NCBI GenBank assembly: GCA_030549775.1
Contig: CM060174.1
Coordinates: 93,946,132-94,010,131 of the forward strand
Direction: 5' to 3'
Length of the DNA: 64,000 nt
From: Tamarix chinensis
Taxonomy: Eukaryota; Streptophyta; Magnoliopsida; Caryophyllales; Tamaricaceae
Shown: in pieces, positions 48,701 to 61,361 of the stretch
Position numbering within the stretch: position 1 is the first letter of the stretch
How the letters are laid out: each line of letters opens with the position of its first letter
The notes under the pieces: generated by a model
Told to the model about the DNA's origin: nothing
Databases searched by the model: none
The model's input: only the letters and a program-made list of their open reading frames with translations
Position numbers and translations under genes: made by a program

Positions 48701-51700
48701 TTTATGTGGAAATGCATGTTTTGACTCAGAACAGTATTGTTAAATAAATATATTGGCATCCATATTTTTCTTCAACAGGAGGGAAAATTGTCCACCTCTT
48801 TGTGATCTGAAGTGATCCATTGCTATTTCAGGTTCTACCTGGGTTTCCCACTGTCATGGTCAGTTGTCAAATTTCAAAGTGATTGGTTGTCTGCTGCCGA
48901 AACGTATTGTTATCTAGTGTCTGTTTGGTTTCTGCTTTATCCTCCAGCCGCTTCCACCTCTGAATCTTCTGATTTTCCGTTTGATTTGACAGAGACCTCT
49001 GGAAATGCTTGCAAAATGTCACTTTGTCATTTGCTTTTCCCAGGGTCACACTGTCATCCACATTGCTGTTAATATTATATTATTTATATTGTTACTATCT
49101 TGACTTGTTCTAGAAGCATTCTTTCTTTCTTTATTTCAAACATCACTTCTTTAACTATTTCTACCATCATTGACAATTTCCTTATAATAGTTCGCCCGTG
49201 TCGATTGGAAATATTTTGTCACTACTTGATATGAGATTGCACACACCCAGACCTCCCTGTACCCTGCTAGTGGCAGGATTTCATTACTAGGTGGTGGTGG
49301 TAGTAGTAGTAGTTGTTACATAAGGAACCATCTCTGGTGTCACTGAATTTAATTGTAGGGATTTGAACCATTTAACTTTGGAGCTATTATTGAATTTCCT
49401 GTCTAGTTTCACATGTTTTTAGGGCTGTGGTCTTTTACTGGGATGTACTGATAAAGAACCTGATGTAAGTGGATGTGCTTTTTGATACTTCCCAGAAGAA
49501 CAAAAAAGACAACTTAGTGGATCAAGCAGTTTATTCTTTCTCGCCTATAAGCTGTTAGATTTTCATCTGGGGGTATTTGTGGGTGTTTTTTTTTGGGGGG
49601 GATGTTTCTTAGTTTTTACCACAGTTTTTAGATACATTTTTTGCTCAGTAGTTTTGATATTATTTGTAAGGAATAATTATCTTTTAGGATTAAGCTTAGG
49701 TATACTTTAAAGATATTACTAATACGTTTTATGATAAGATTTTATCATTTAGGATTAGGATTGATTTGATAGGCATTATTTCAATGTTAGATTTTATCTT
49801 CTACAATTTGGTGCTTATTTTTTGTAGTCCTTTGGTGACTATTGTTATATCGTCCTACCTGAATGATTGAGCTATTGAATTGAGTGAGATCCTAAGTTTC
49901 TCTCCGCTTCCTTTCTGATCTCTCTATCCTCTCCTCTCCAAATTTCCTTTCTTCTTCTTCTTCTTCTGAATTGTCTCTTCCTCTCCTAATCTCCTTCCTC
50001 TAGTTTCCAGCCTTGCATCATAGAATAGCATTAATTTTGTGGATTATGAGAGGTTGATATTTTTCTTGGTTGCATCAACAAGACACATTCTGAGTTAGTT
50101 ATTAGATATGTGTTTTTTTGGTCTTCTGTATCACTTAACTTGTGCCAATGACATTATTTTAACTTATCATTGTTGAAAACTTTCATGATAGTTGGCATCA
50201 AGTCACTTTTATAGCTGGTATGTACTATATATTTCTTCTTCTGTTTTCGATCTTGATTACAAACACGTCCTTCAATGTTTGTCAGAAAATTATACATCTT
50301 TTTTGTTGCTGAGATTCAATCCCAGCTGATTGTTTTTCACCATGTTTGAAATAAGCAAGCGCATCTTGTCAGAAACATGTACTTGCCACATGCTTCTTTA
50401 ACTGCATTTCTAGATATCTGATACTGTGATTGAGGATCGGTTTGGTGTTGAGCATGGTACTGATGATTGGTTTGAGGCATTGGATCGGCAGTTCAAGTGG
50501 CTTCTTCAGTATAAAATCAGCCCATACTTCTGCAGATGGGGTGATAGTATGCGTGTTTTGGCATACACATGCCCCTGGCCGGGTAATCAATTGCATTAGA
50601 CTGTTACCATAAAATATTACTAGCGTTCGGATCTTATTACCTTGTGGTATCTCAATCTAGTTGTTTTTGTTGCTTTAGGTCTGTATTTCTTTTCTCCATC
50701 TTCTGTTGTTCCTTATGCATTCAGTTATGGACTCTCTTTAAAGAATTCTAGTAAGTTTTATGCCATACATTGAAGAAAGAAGTGTACTGACTATGTTGAT
50801 CACAAGGAGCTGCATTTGTTCCCAACTGATACCAACTTTTGGATAACAGATATTGTACAGTCATTTAAGTGGAACAGGATAAATTTCATGGAAACGTCAT
50901 CTTGTTTATGTTTTTCTGTACTAATTCTACACTTGTATTCATCTTCTGGTGTAGCTGGCCACCCAAAATCAGATGAATACATTTCAGATCCACGTCTGGC
51001 AGCATATGCTGTGCCTTACTGTAAAGTACTTTCAAGGTACATGTGTCGCTTCTTTCAATTTGATTCATTGATGCTATGCAAAGGTAGAATTGACGATCTT
51101 CATTTGTGACAGTGGTGAAGCTGAATCAAATCATTTGCAGAAAGAACTTGAAATCTTGAGGGCCACTCCTCATTGGAAGAAAGCCTACTTCTACTTATGG
51201 GATGAGGTATCAACTACCAATAGTTTTATGCTGATCATAATTGCAGCTGTTGTTCAGTATTGGCTATTCTGTAACTTTAGTATGAGAATGCTATTTGTCA
51301 TTGTTTATGAAACGCCCTATGTTAGCTAGGTAGAGGTTTAAGTAGTAAAAATCTTGTTAACTACTATTTGTATGCCATGAGTTAGTGGTGTTCTTCATCA
51401 CTTACAAGAGAAACCTCATGTGTTATTTAATGCCATAAATACAGCTAGATACTAAAACGGCATCTAGAATCTTATGTGGATGTATTCTGTCATGCAGCCC
51501 CTGCATGTGGAACATTTCAACAACATACGCAACATGGCGTCTGATATTTATTCTTATGCCCCTGATGCTCGTGTGCTGACTACTTACTATTGTGGTAAGG
51601 AGATTAGTCTTTTCTTGCTTGTAAGTGGTAGTGAATGCTTATAAATGAAATTGCCCTTTCATTCTTCTGCCACTTATGGTTCAACCGATCACCAACATAA

Positions 51701-54700
51701 TCATGATACCCTATCTTATTGTTGATTTGAGATGGATAATGTCTAGATTTGATTGTCTTAGTGTAGTGTAGGATCTTGATTTTCTGGTTTGAATTTTCAT
51801 GATCTGATTAGTGCAGCGGATCAGAATTGACTTATGATAATCAAACTTAAAGTAACTAATTATCATCATCATCATCCTTATTCTTAGCCTTGTTATTATA
51901 ATAATAATAATAATAACAACAACACATAATATTACTGATAATGTTAATGATAAGTATACATACAATAATAATTTTTGTTACACTAGTAATAATAAAAATA
52001 ACGGCTACTGTTATGATTGTAATTATAATTATAATCATCATCATCATTAATAAAGATGATCATGATGATTCTAATTATTAGTATTATAACTAATAAAGAT
52101 AATAATTTTCATATTTATAAACATAATAATAAACAGTGATAATAAATATTATAAAATTTGATAATATTATTAATATTATTAAATTTAATAAAATAATAAT
52201 TATTATTATGATGTGTATTATTATCATATTTATGATAATAATATTTATTATAATAATTATTACAATTATAAATATTACTATAACTATTATTATCATTATA
52301 ATAATTGCAGGGATAATAATTATTATAATAATAATATTGATATTAAAAAATTATATTTTTATTGATATTATAATAAATGATAATAATATTATTATTCTAA
52401 ATAATAATGTTGTTATAAATAATAATAGTAATTATTATTTATAATTTTACTAATAATGATAATATTATTTTTATAAATAATATAGCAATAATAAAGATAA
52501 TAAAAATAATTATATTTACAAAATATCGATAATATAATATAATATAATAATTTTCTCAATAAAAATATTATTATTTTGTATCATTATTATGAATAATAAT
52601 ATTAGTAGTAGTAGTAGTAATAATAATAATAATAATTACTGTTAGCTGATCAGATCACATCAATTGTGGAAAATGGGGCCTAATTCAATTGCTCATTTAT
52701 GTGGTAGTTAACTAATTGAAACAATTGTAAATAGTTGTATATTATTTAATAATATATAATTCAAATCATTTGTTTTATATTTATATTTTTATATTATTAT
52801 AATCTTATTCTCTACAACTTATTATGTTATAAGTCCCACCCATTTTAAATAAATACCAAAAAAAACCTATACTATTTGCTTTTATTACAAAAATAATATT
52901 ATATTAATTAACCCCATCAACCTCACCTACATGTCTAAAATCATCATTATAGATCCCAAATTACGAAACACTATCCTTACTTCATACACATATACAAATA
53001 ATTTGTCTACCAAACACTACAATAGATCAGATTCAGATCATATATTTTTAAATTACCCAAACAGTACCTAAGTGTGATGTAGTGCAATCCTAGAAATGGT
53101 TTCTGTATTGGTCCCATTTTGACTGAATGTCAATATTGAAAGGCCGTGGGTTCTACACTAGTAGCTTGGATAAGTTATACCTGGAAATTATCACATTGGA
53201 GAAAGTGAAAGAAATAAAAAGCCTGGATTTAATAGACTTGCGTGGGGGAGCTATTGGCAATGCCAGGAAAAATGAGGTATCCTGAAATTTGTGAAGCTCA
53301 ATAGGGTAAACGGCATTGGAGGCTGTGAAAGGGATTGACTACTTTACATAGAAACTGAAGGAGAATGAAGCAGCCACTTGTGGGTTGATATTTTATGGCA
53401 CCAGCAGCATTTCTTCCACCTAGTAGTAAGGCCAGGCTATACTACGAATCTGACACTGGATCTAGTATGTTTTCCCCCTCTGTCAGGCTGGGATGTTGTG
53501 TCTCATTTCATCATCATGGGGAAGTGGGGGCGGTGTTGCTTTAGTTATACTATTAAAGAGGAACATGGGATTTTCACTCTGGGCAATACAATTGTTGTTG
53601 CAGTATCAAGTGTTGTTGACAGTTCATAATATGTTGGGTCTCTGTGTGGTTTTTAATAATTTACAAAATGCTTCTAATTCTTAAATATGTATTATTTGAG
53701 TCTATAATTCTTATAAATTAGTGTTCTATCTGTAGTCCACTAAAAGTGCTAAAATGAATAGTTATATGGTAAAATGTTTTGATAACACATATTTGCCTTG
53801 TAATGAAAAGATAAAACATGTTATTGATAGGTATATACCTGTGAAGAGTGAAATAATAAAGATGAGATGAAAATTAACTGAGAATGAATTAGAGAAACCT
53901 GGAAATTTGATTGATGAATTTGCCCTGTAATAAAAAAATAAAACATGTTATTGATATGTATATACCTGCAAACAGTGAAATAATGGAAGATGAGATGAAA
54001 ATTAACTGAGAATGAATTAGAGAAACTTGGAAATTTGATTGATGAAAGAGATGGTAGACAAATTTTAGTAGTGCAATATGGCTCCAGGAGTTTGAGGACC
54101 TGGATAGCCCGTGTGCCAGAGTCTTAGTCTTAATGATTGCCTACCTTTTCACTCATTCCATAGCTAATATATAACAACAGATTACAGCATATTTTAGCAG
54201 CATCTAATGACCTGTGCAAATAAGCCGAGATACCAGAATTCACTATTGAGCTTATCCTAACTGATTAGCTGATTACCTTGACAGCTCACGACCTACTGGA
54301 ATATAAGTCTAACCAAGCAAATTACCAGCGTAGTTTGGGTAAAAGGGGATGATTATATAGACTAACAGAATCTCCAAACTTGTTGAACTGAATGATGGTT
54401 TTCTTGGGCCTGTTGATGACTAGTTTCATACCAATATCCCACCCTGCAGGACAACCTTGGTTGAGAAGATTTAAGCCTAATTTGATTAATTTCCATAAGA
54501 ACATATCCTTCAAATTGCAGGGTTTCCATAACCTGATCACAATGGGGAAGTGCGCATTACGTTTGAACTTCCATTGCACCAAAGCTTTCCATATATCCTA
54601 GGACATACCATTATATGGGAAACCAGCAGCTGAGAAATATTACCCATCGAGAGAGTGCCACCCTATCATAATTGTTAAGCCCCATACCCTTACAAACACC

Positions 54701-57700
54701 ATCACCAGTCATACTGCAGACGTGCTTCCCAGCTTTTAGCCTCTTGATATTCTCATATTTATGCTCAGGAAAAAATACGAGCAAATCTATCGTTACCAAT
54801 TTCATCTCACTTCTCAGTTCTAGAGGCTTGAGCCGCCGTTAGATCAAAAGTATTGGTGTCCAACAATGTCACAACTTGACTGTGTCCATCATTTTATCTG
54901 CTGCATCAAGGACAACATAATAACATGATTTAGAACACAATAGTGCCTCTCAAGGCAACCTAATAGGCAGTTATGAACAACTAGGACAATCTCGCACCCT
55001 TGTGTAATCTACATTTCTTGCTCTCTCCCCCCCTAAAAAAAAAAAAAAAAAAAACTGTACACACAACCTTAATTCCAAGACCACAAGCAAATGTAACAGC
55101 TTCTGTTCAAAGTTGCTAGACAAGCTCACGAGCTGGCATCATCACGACAACAAAAGGACCCTTGTCCTTATTCTTCCCTGATGAGACTAGCCTACTGATG
55201 CAAAGCCAACAGAGGATGAACAAGGGAAGCAGTCTTCTTGGAACCAGTTTCAGCAATACCAATAGCATCTCGCTGATGCAGACTCATCGAAGTACTAGTA
55301 GCGGCCATTGGCGATAGTTTTTTGCACCCTGTCCTCTCCATGGCTTTCAAAACCTCAAAACTCAGCTTATGTTAAGCACAACCTACTTATGTGCCTAGCA
55401 ATTTTTTGTATGAAACTGTCTTTGCTGAATATCATCCAATATCCTTCCCACATTACTTCTAGCTTCTTATCAGACCAATGGAGGTCTGCCCGCATACTGA
55501 ATACACCATAAACATCATTACAGTTAATCAGTCTTATTACCATTCTTAATTCAATCAAAGGCAAACGGTCTCTTCACTCCAAAATTCCAAGGATCCCATA
55601 CCACTTAACGAACATGTTGATGCTTCCATAAAGCTGATTAAGTTTTGGATGGGAAATTTCACCGAACACGTAAGGTTTGGTTGTGTGATCCCATCATGAT
55701 ATTTCTCCAAACAAGTTTCTGTTCAATCTTGTATATTCCTAATAAATGGCAAGGATTTTATTTATGAAGGCCAAGATGAACTGATCTAACACCTACCTTG
55801 AGCTTTCATCACTCTTCTCTCTCTTCCACCAATTATAAGGTAAGGTATCAACATCATTGAAGCCCGGCCATGACTCAAGTTTATGGCTATTCTCAGCAAC
55901 CAGGCAGCCAGAACAATGTCTTGCTTCCAATTTAGGGCTTCAAGCCATAAATTTGTTTTTGCAACTATCTCTCATATTTGTTTTTGATAATTCAATAAAC
56001 ACGAAATTCAGAGAAATTTCAAGCTTCATGTGTCCTCAACATCCCATGACTTGAACTTGTCATCTGTACCATTTGGTGGGTCTTTAGTGAGATAATGAAG
56101 TTTTTGCTTGCCTTCAAGAACAGGTGTCAGCAATCTGGTTCACTGTAGATAGTTGTTGCCATCCAGCTGAGTACCAACTCCTAAATTCTGCTGGAGGATT
56201 GGTTTTTGGTGACTCCGAGAGAGTAGGTTGTTATTCAAAAGTAGATATGTTCTTGGAAGCTCCAGACATTTTTGTTGCAGTGAATGTGATGAAGGCCTTG
56301 AGGGATGAATGACAACTAAGCTCAAGAAACAATGTAATTGGAAAGGTCAACTTTTTGAAGGCCTTGTTTTGGAGTTGCAGAAGAACAGAACCAAGCTCCA
56401 ATACCATGAAAGTAAATATGGAAGAAAGAAGAATGTCTCTTTCAATATCTGTACAAGTTGGGACAAAGTCCTATACGATTTAAACTCATATTCATTCAAA
56501 TTAAATGCTGTAGGAACTGTTCATCCGCCTTTTGAGGCCGCATGCATTCTTCCCATAGGTTACTCATGTGCCTGATTAATATACCTAAGTGTAGCGAATG
56601 ATTTTAAAGGAAAGCTGCCAACCTTTTATGTAAATGAGGCTGGACTCAATTATATCTAACATAAAAAAAATATCTAACAGTATGAAACAAAGATAAATGG
56701 CTGTTATCAGAATTTAGAAGAATTTTTCCGTATTGGGCTGATCTTATAACCGCTTTGAGGTGTAGAATTGTGAAAGGTATTGCTAAATATCTTACTCTAT
56801 CTATGCTACCCTACACAATTGTTTATTTTTGGACTTTATTTGATGAGTTCAGCTGAGCCAACTTCAAATTTTTGAAGAAATGGTTTTACTGTCATGTTGC
56901 TTCCAGCTTATCTATCTTTTTGGGACATTAAGTGTAAAAAGTGTTCTTTTATGCCATTAGCTAATTTATTTATATGCTTTTAAGTAGGACGAAGAGAATT
57001 TTTATCACTTGTAACATAATTGTAGAGACTGCTTGGTTGAAGATACATGATTGGATCCTCGTGTGTCTAGTTAATTGCTTTGAAGATGCTCTAAGCTGTT
57101 TCTCTCTTTCTGCAGGACCTAGTGATGCACCTCTAGCACCAACCTCATTTGAGGCTTTTCTGAAAGTTCCAAAGTATCTTCGTCCCCATACTCAAGTGTA
57201 CTGTACAAGGTATTGGTACTTGAGTTCACTTCATGTCAGTAATGGCGCGGAGAACAAAATCTTTAAATCTACTTCACATTGACCATCATAAAGGGGCTAG
57301 TAGATTTGTTCCAAAATATTTATGGACATTTTTTATATTGCTGTCAACTTTCTCATGTTTTATGATAGCTGTCCTTGAAAATGACTTCAATTGTTATGTC
57401 AAGGTTAAAACATAATTCTGTTGTGTGTTCTCGACAAGTCCCTGTTTTTGACAGGTAATAAATAAATATAACACACTTGTAGAGTGCAGCACGAACCAAC
57501 TTACTATTACATATTTGTTAACTGGTGGTGAATACTTATCTAATAAGTAGCTTGGCATGTGTATTTTTAAATACTTCTTGCTTTCTTTTGGGGGACTATG
57601 AAGCATGTCGTGACATTTTCTCGACGTACTGTATATTTTTAGATACTTCTTGCTTGCTTTAGGTGGACTATGTAGGTTTTGGTGACTTTTTTCTTGATTA

Positions 57701-60700
57701 TTAACTATTTTAAGTATGGTGCAGACTGAGATGGCAGATTAGTGATGAATTATGAGACTTCATTATCATGAATCATATCGTGTAGGAAACTTCAAATGTT
57801 GCTATCATTCCTTCTTGCTGAAATTTATTGTAGTTTTCATCTTTCTTTCCCTTTCCTTTTCATTGGTTTTTAATTTTTCCCACCTCCAATTGCATGTTAT
57901 GCATCAGTATCTACTCTGCAGCAGAAAGCAGCATTCAGGCACACGTGTTCTTCTTTGTGTCTTGTATTCAGGGGATGGTTTTATTTGGTCCATGGATGCA
58001 AATTTGATGCATTTGTACTGGCCTTTCTGTTTAGTCATCTTTTACAAGATCTTGAATTTTGAAGCCATTGTTCTAGTAGATGCCATCTTTGATGTTTCAG
58101 GAGTTGATATGATAGATACTGGATCATGTTTCATTTGGGGATACAGTGAAGTACTCACTATTAGGTAGGTCTCAAGTTTGGTAACATCCCTGAAGAATTT
58201 TTATCGATTTTTTACCATTCCATTTGCTCTTCCTTCTCTTTTTATCGCATGTCCACACTCCAAACCCTTTTGATTACTGGAGTAATTAGCAATTCCTCTA
58301 AGATAAGCTAGGTTGCATTTTTCAATTCCACCTATGGATGCAGTAAGGGCTCCAAGTACTGCTTGGAAACTTATGGTCATCTGCTGATAGCTAGGGTTAT
58401 TCATTCTCCTGTAACAATTTGAGGGGCTTCTTTTGGCAAATATATTATTCTCGTATTAATGCTTCTCTTCTCTTCATTTGAGTCATGTGACATTACTTTT
58501 TGGAAACTTCAAAACTATCCTTACCTTTTATCACAATTTATTATTATGTGTTTTTAAGAAATAAAAAATGTTGGAAATAAATGTCCAAAAGGTTCGTATT
58601 CATCATTTCATCTCATCTTCATTTCAGATTATTTCTCAACGGAGCTTAAGAGTTCTGCGGTTTTTGGGAAAAGCTACATCTTTTACCCATACATTTGGCA
58701 TTGGCAGTAAACTGCTTTCTGAGAAGAGCATTTAATAATTTGTTGTTTCTCTCTAATCAATTTATTATCGCTCTAGGTTTAATTCTTGAATCATATGTAA
58801 GTACTAAGTTCAGGTAATGATATGTTTAAGACTAGATAGTAGTCTTGTTTCCTTGTACAAGGCCCACACACAAAAGAGAGGGAGAGAGAGAGAGAGAGAG
58901 AGATGAAGGGCTGAGGAAGTGGTGTAATAATGCCCTTTGTTCTTTTGTAAACAAGGAAACAGATATTCACCTCTGGATGTGAAAGTTAAATATCCATCCA
59001 CTAAATGTAAAGGTAATTTCATTGCCATCTAATGTCCTAAGACTTCTATTCAGAAATTTCAAAAAAGGGATGGATGATGAAGAAATCATCCTTCTGTTTT
59101 TCTCTTAAAAGATAAAACACTTAGCCAAGCAAAAACTTTTACTGTAAAACCCCATTCAATACCAGTAACATGGTATGTCACAAAATCCTAAATCACGCAT
59201 CCTTTTTGCTTCCACCACATCACTTGACTTAAATTGTACCTTTTTCATTTGAGTTATCCCTGGTCACTGAGTTTTTCATTAGGGAATATGTTCTCATTGA
59301 ATCATATGTTATACAGTGGATTTTATGGTTGAAGTTATTTTTTCGACACTTGGGGTAAATATGGCAGTCCTTGGCATTAATGAGGGGGTGATTATTGAGA
59401 ACCATCAGGTTTGTGTGTTTCTTCTTCTTCTTCTTCTATAGGACTTGTGTAGGGATTGGGGGAGGGGGCCTTAGGCCCAGGTAATAAAATCCCGGTTGGA
59501 GTCACAGTATTGGGGTATAAAATCAATACTTTATATGTTACAGTTGTTATGGTGGGATTTTTTTTTTCACAATAAATATTAGCAAATATTAGTCTACAAT
59601 CGTCTGATAAGCAATATTACCGATAAATACGTGAATTCTAAAACTATTGTCTGTTACCAATTTCGCATGTTGGCAAACCCAAAATCCAATAAATATCGGC
59701 CGATATTGTATATCAAGACCATGCCCAGGCCTTCAGTGACATAGTTAATTTTCATGGCATGCTGGATGCTTTATTGACCTGCTTGTACTGCAAGCAATAA
59801 TATGTTGGAAATATGTGTACCTCACGATATAATGAATTTCAGCACTACTAAATTATAATGTTCATCACCAAGTGCATGCAAATTATTTCAGTTTGTGTGG
59901 GTGGCCTTGTATATTTTGATGTCATCTCTCCTTATCGGCTTCTGCTGCTGCAGTGAATGGGTCCTTGGTAATCGTGAGGATTTGGTCAAGGATGTAGTTG
60001 CAGAGCTTGAGAGCGGTGAGGTAATTATTTTGAATGCCATCTCAGCTTCTGTTTGTTCTACCTATCATCCCTATTTTTACTCTTTTATTAAGTAATTTGT
60101 ATGCATTTCTTACAGTTTCCTTTGCTTCTTGTCTCACATGCTTCTATTCAGTAATACATGACAGCCTGTTCTAGTTTTGCATAATTTATCTCAATCTCAT
60201 TGAAGATCTTTCTGCTGACTCTGCATACAGCCTAGGGCGTGTTTTTGTCTATCTTGTTTCTCGTGTCTATTTCCTTTATTCCATTTTGGTTTTTTGGATC
60301 AATGTCTTTCCTGCATTTGATTCCAAGTTCTGGATCATATATCTTGGATATCTTTAAATAAACCTAACCTCCTTTTCTCGGACCAAGAAGAGGGCGGAAA
60401 AGTTTGGATTGGTTCATTACTGCATGATTTTCTTTACAGGGCCAATTAAAATTATGGTAGTTGTAGGCTTGTAGCTAGGCATAGCCGAAATGATATTTCC
60501 CATGTGAAACTCATTATGGATACCTCTTGTTGGGAACTATCTTTAATTTCATGCAGGAATGGTGGACATATGTATGCATGGGACCTTCAGATCCGCAGCC
60601 CAATTGGCACCTTGGTATGCGAGGGACACAGCACCGTGCAGTAATGTGGCGTGTATGGAAGGAAGGGGGAAGTGGTTTTCTGTATTGGGGCGCCAATTGC

Positions 60701-61361
60701 TATGAACGAGCTACTGTTCCAAGTGCAGAGGTAGAAATCCTTCCGTTGATCGATCTCTCATTTAAGGGAGGAGAGGGGTGGGGATGCCCTTTGCCTGTCA
60801 GCCAGTGTCTTCTAGTTGATACTAAAATCACTTTCTTATCTTTTTGTTGGCCCACGTATGAGCAGATAAGGTTTCGCCGTGGCCTTCCTCCAGGAGATGG
60901 CGTTTTGTATTACCCTGGTGAAGTATTCTCTTCATCACAGGAGCCGGTGGCCTCGCTTAGATTGGAACGCCTTTTAAGTGGCTTGCAGGTACCCCCGTGG
61001 ATACAAAGAATTTTTATATTGGTTACTTGTTTTGGGCGTTTCAAGTTTTTAGTAGTTATTATTTGTAGTTTATCACTCTGGAACTCTACATTTGAGCCAA
61101 TAATGTAGCAAAATCATGATATCAGAATGTGAATTTCATGAGATCGGCGTTGTTGTTCATTAATTCTTTTCTCGCCGTCTTCCTCCACCCCCAAAACAGG
61201 ACATCGAGTACCTGAAGCTGTATGCTTCAAGATATGGTAGGGAAGAGGGCATCTCCTTGCTGGAAAGGACAGGCGTGTATATGGGTCCGGAGCGCTACAC
61301 GCATGAGCATCTCCCGGTAGATGTGATGCGGGGAGAGATCTACAGCAAATGCAGGTCATAG
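45737..61361 (+). CDS. DUF4091 / glycoside-hydrolase-like protein, 16 exons, 646 codons
   Basis: Exons: 45737-45749, 46276-46487, 47343-47479, 47690-47800, 47944-48039, 48144-48252, 48389-48589, 50414-50582, 50955-51036, 51113-51206, 51498-51594, 57116-57209, 59954-60020, 60557-60730, 60866-60988, 61200-61361. All junctions are GT-AG and phases agree (total 1,941 bases including TAG). The start ATG opens a 13-base coding exon (MESS+G), with no signal peptide or membrane segment, so a cytosolic protein is likely. Residues 1-226 form a beta-rich N-terminal part (NLLAARNERESFQIALRP, SIDVHSAQPPGVYEGEI). Residues about 270-500 look like a barrel domain with YFYLWDEP at 402-409, where E408 is a candidate catalytic acid. 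The DUF4091 signature spans about 533-605: FLYWGANCYERAT, GLPPGDGVLYYPG, ASLRLERLLSGLQDIEYLKL. The substrate is unknown. The exon 6 acceptor (48144 or 48149) is the least certain. Confidence 0.93.
48590..50413 (+). other. Intron 7 (1.8 kb)
   Basis: Flanked by GTATCC and CTAG. It carries a stretch at about 49245-49275 (CCAGACCTCCCTGTACCCTG, then GCTAGTGGCAGGA) that resembles the tail of an Au-type SINE, but I did not find a matching polymerase III head, so it is not called. A CTT run lies near 49952. No gene is seen. Confidence 0.6.
51850..52640. repeat. AT-rich microsatellite belt (ATT/ATC/AAT) in intron 11
   Basis: 0.8 kb of interrupted ATT, ATC, AAT and TAG triplets. Flanking segments GCGGATCAGAATTGAC (51817) and CTGATCAGATCACATCAATTG (52647) are partly inverted to each other, and CAAACACTACAATAGATCAG / TTACCCAAACAGTACC (53014-53070) resembles a MITE end. 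The belt may be the expanded centre of a MITE of about 51.75-53.07 kb. Open frames here are Ile/Asn artefacts. Confidence 0.75.
53790..54046. repeat. Tandem duplication, two units of about 127 bp
   Basis: Both units run ATTTGCC.TGTAATRAAAA...ATGAGATGAAAATTAACTGA...GAAAYYTGGAAATTTGATTG. They differ at roughly a tenth of positions. No coding sense was recognised. Confidence 0.85.
54640..54805 (-). pseudogene. Plasma-membrane H+-ATPase fragment (P-type, phosphorylation-domain end)
   Basis: Minus-strand translation includes FFPEHKYENIKRLKAGKHVC followed by SMTGDGV, matching the plant proton-pump segment [33 protein letters not shown]. The invariant NDAP after GDGV is changed to CKGM, so the Mg-binding hinge is lost. 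Only about 45 codons are present, with no intact gene. The full enzyme couples ATP hydrolysis to proton export. It adjoins a helicase fragment in the same orientation. Confidence 0.75.
54870..55510 (-). pseudogene. DEAD-box RNA helicase fragment, PRP28/RH21 type
   Basis: Minus-strand order: VFSMRADLHWSDKKLEVMWE (family: DMRVDRHWSDKKLEEM), EVLKAMERTGCKKLSPMAAT (Q-motif region), RDAIGIAETGSKKTASLV (motif I, GSGKT changed to GSKKT), GPFVVVMMPARELV (motif Ia), GCEIVL..LLGCLERHYCVLN (motif Ib) and VVLDAADKMMDTVKL (motif II, DEAD changed to DAAD). Several frameshifts and stops. The parent protein is the spliceosomal helicase that displaces U1 from the 5' splice site. The fragment lies antisense within intron 11 of the DUF4091 gene and ends where the H+-ATPase piece begins. 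Confidence 0.85.
55570..57115. other. Remainder of intron 11
   Basis: No supported gene. On the minus strand near 56100-56030 the reading KQKLHYLTKDPPNGTDDKFKS and WDVEDT resembles the start of a Ty1/copia gag (UBN2), too short to call. The 88-codon frame at 56309-56575 has no recognised domain. Confidence 0.4.
57210..59953 (+). other. Intron 12 (2.7 kb)
   Basis: Begins GTATTGG and ends GCTGCTGCAG. It holds a (GA)n run at 58876-58902 and a CTT run near 59422. The 138-codon open frame at 57752-58168 is T-rich intron sequence without a domain. Confidence 0.6.
58876..58902. repeat. (GA)n microsatellite
   Basis: GAGAGGGAGAGAGAGAGAGA and on, within intron 12. Confidence 0.9.

Noticed and set aside
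49200..49310. Possible Au-type SINE tail in intron 7
   Set aside because: Only a short tail-like stretch matches; the polymerase III promoter half was not found.
52136..52444. Ile/Asn-rich open frame
   Set aside because: Produced by ATT/ATA microsatellite in intron 11.
54322..54582. Minus-strand open frame of 86 codons downstream of the H+-ATPase fragment
   Set aside because: I could not match it to the proton pump or any other family; it may be further captured sequence but is not supported.
55308..55511. Plus-strand open frame in intron 11
   Set aside because: It is the antisense of the helicase pseudogene, whose minus-strand reading is recognisable.
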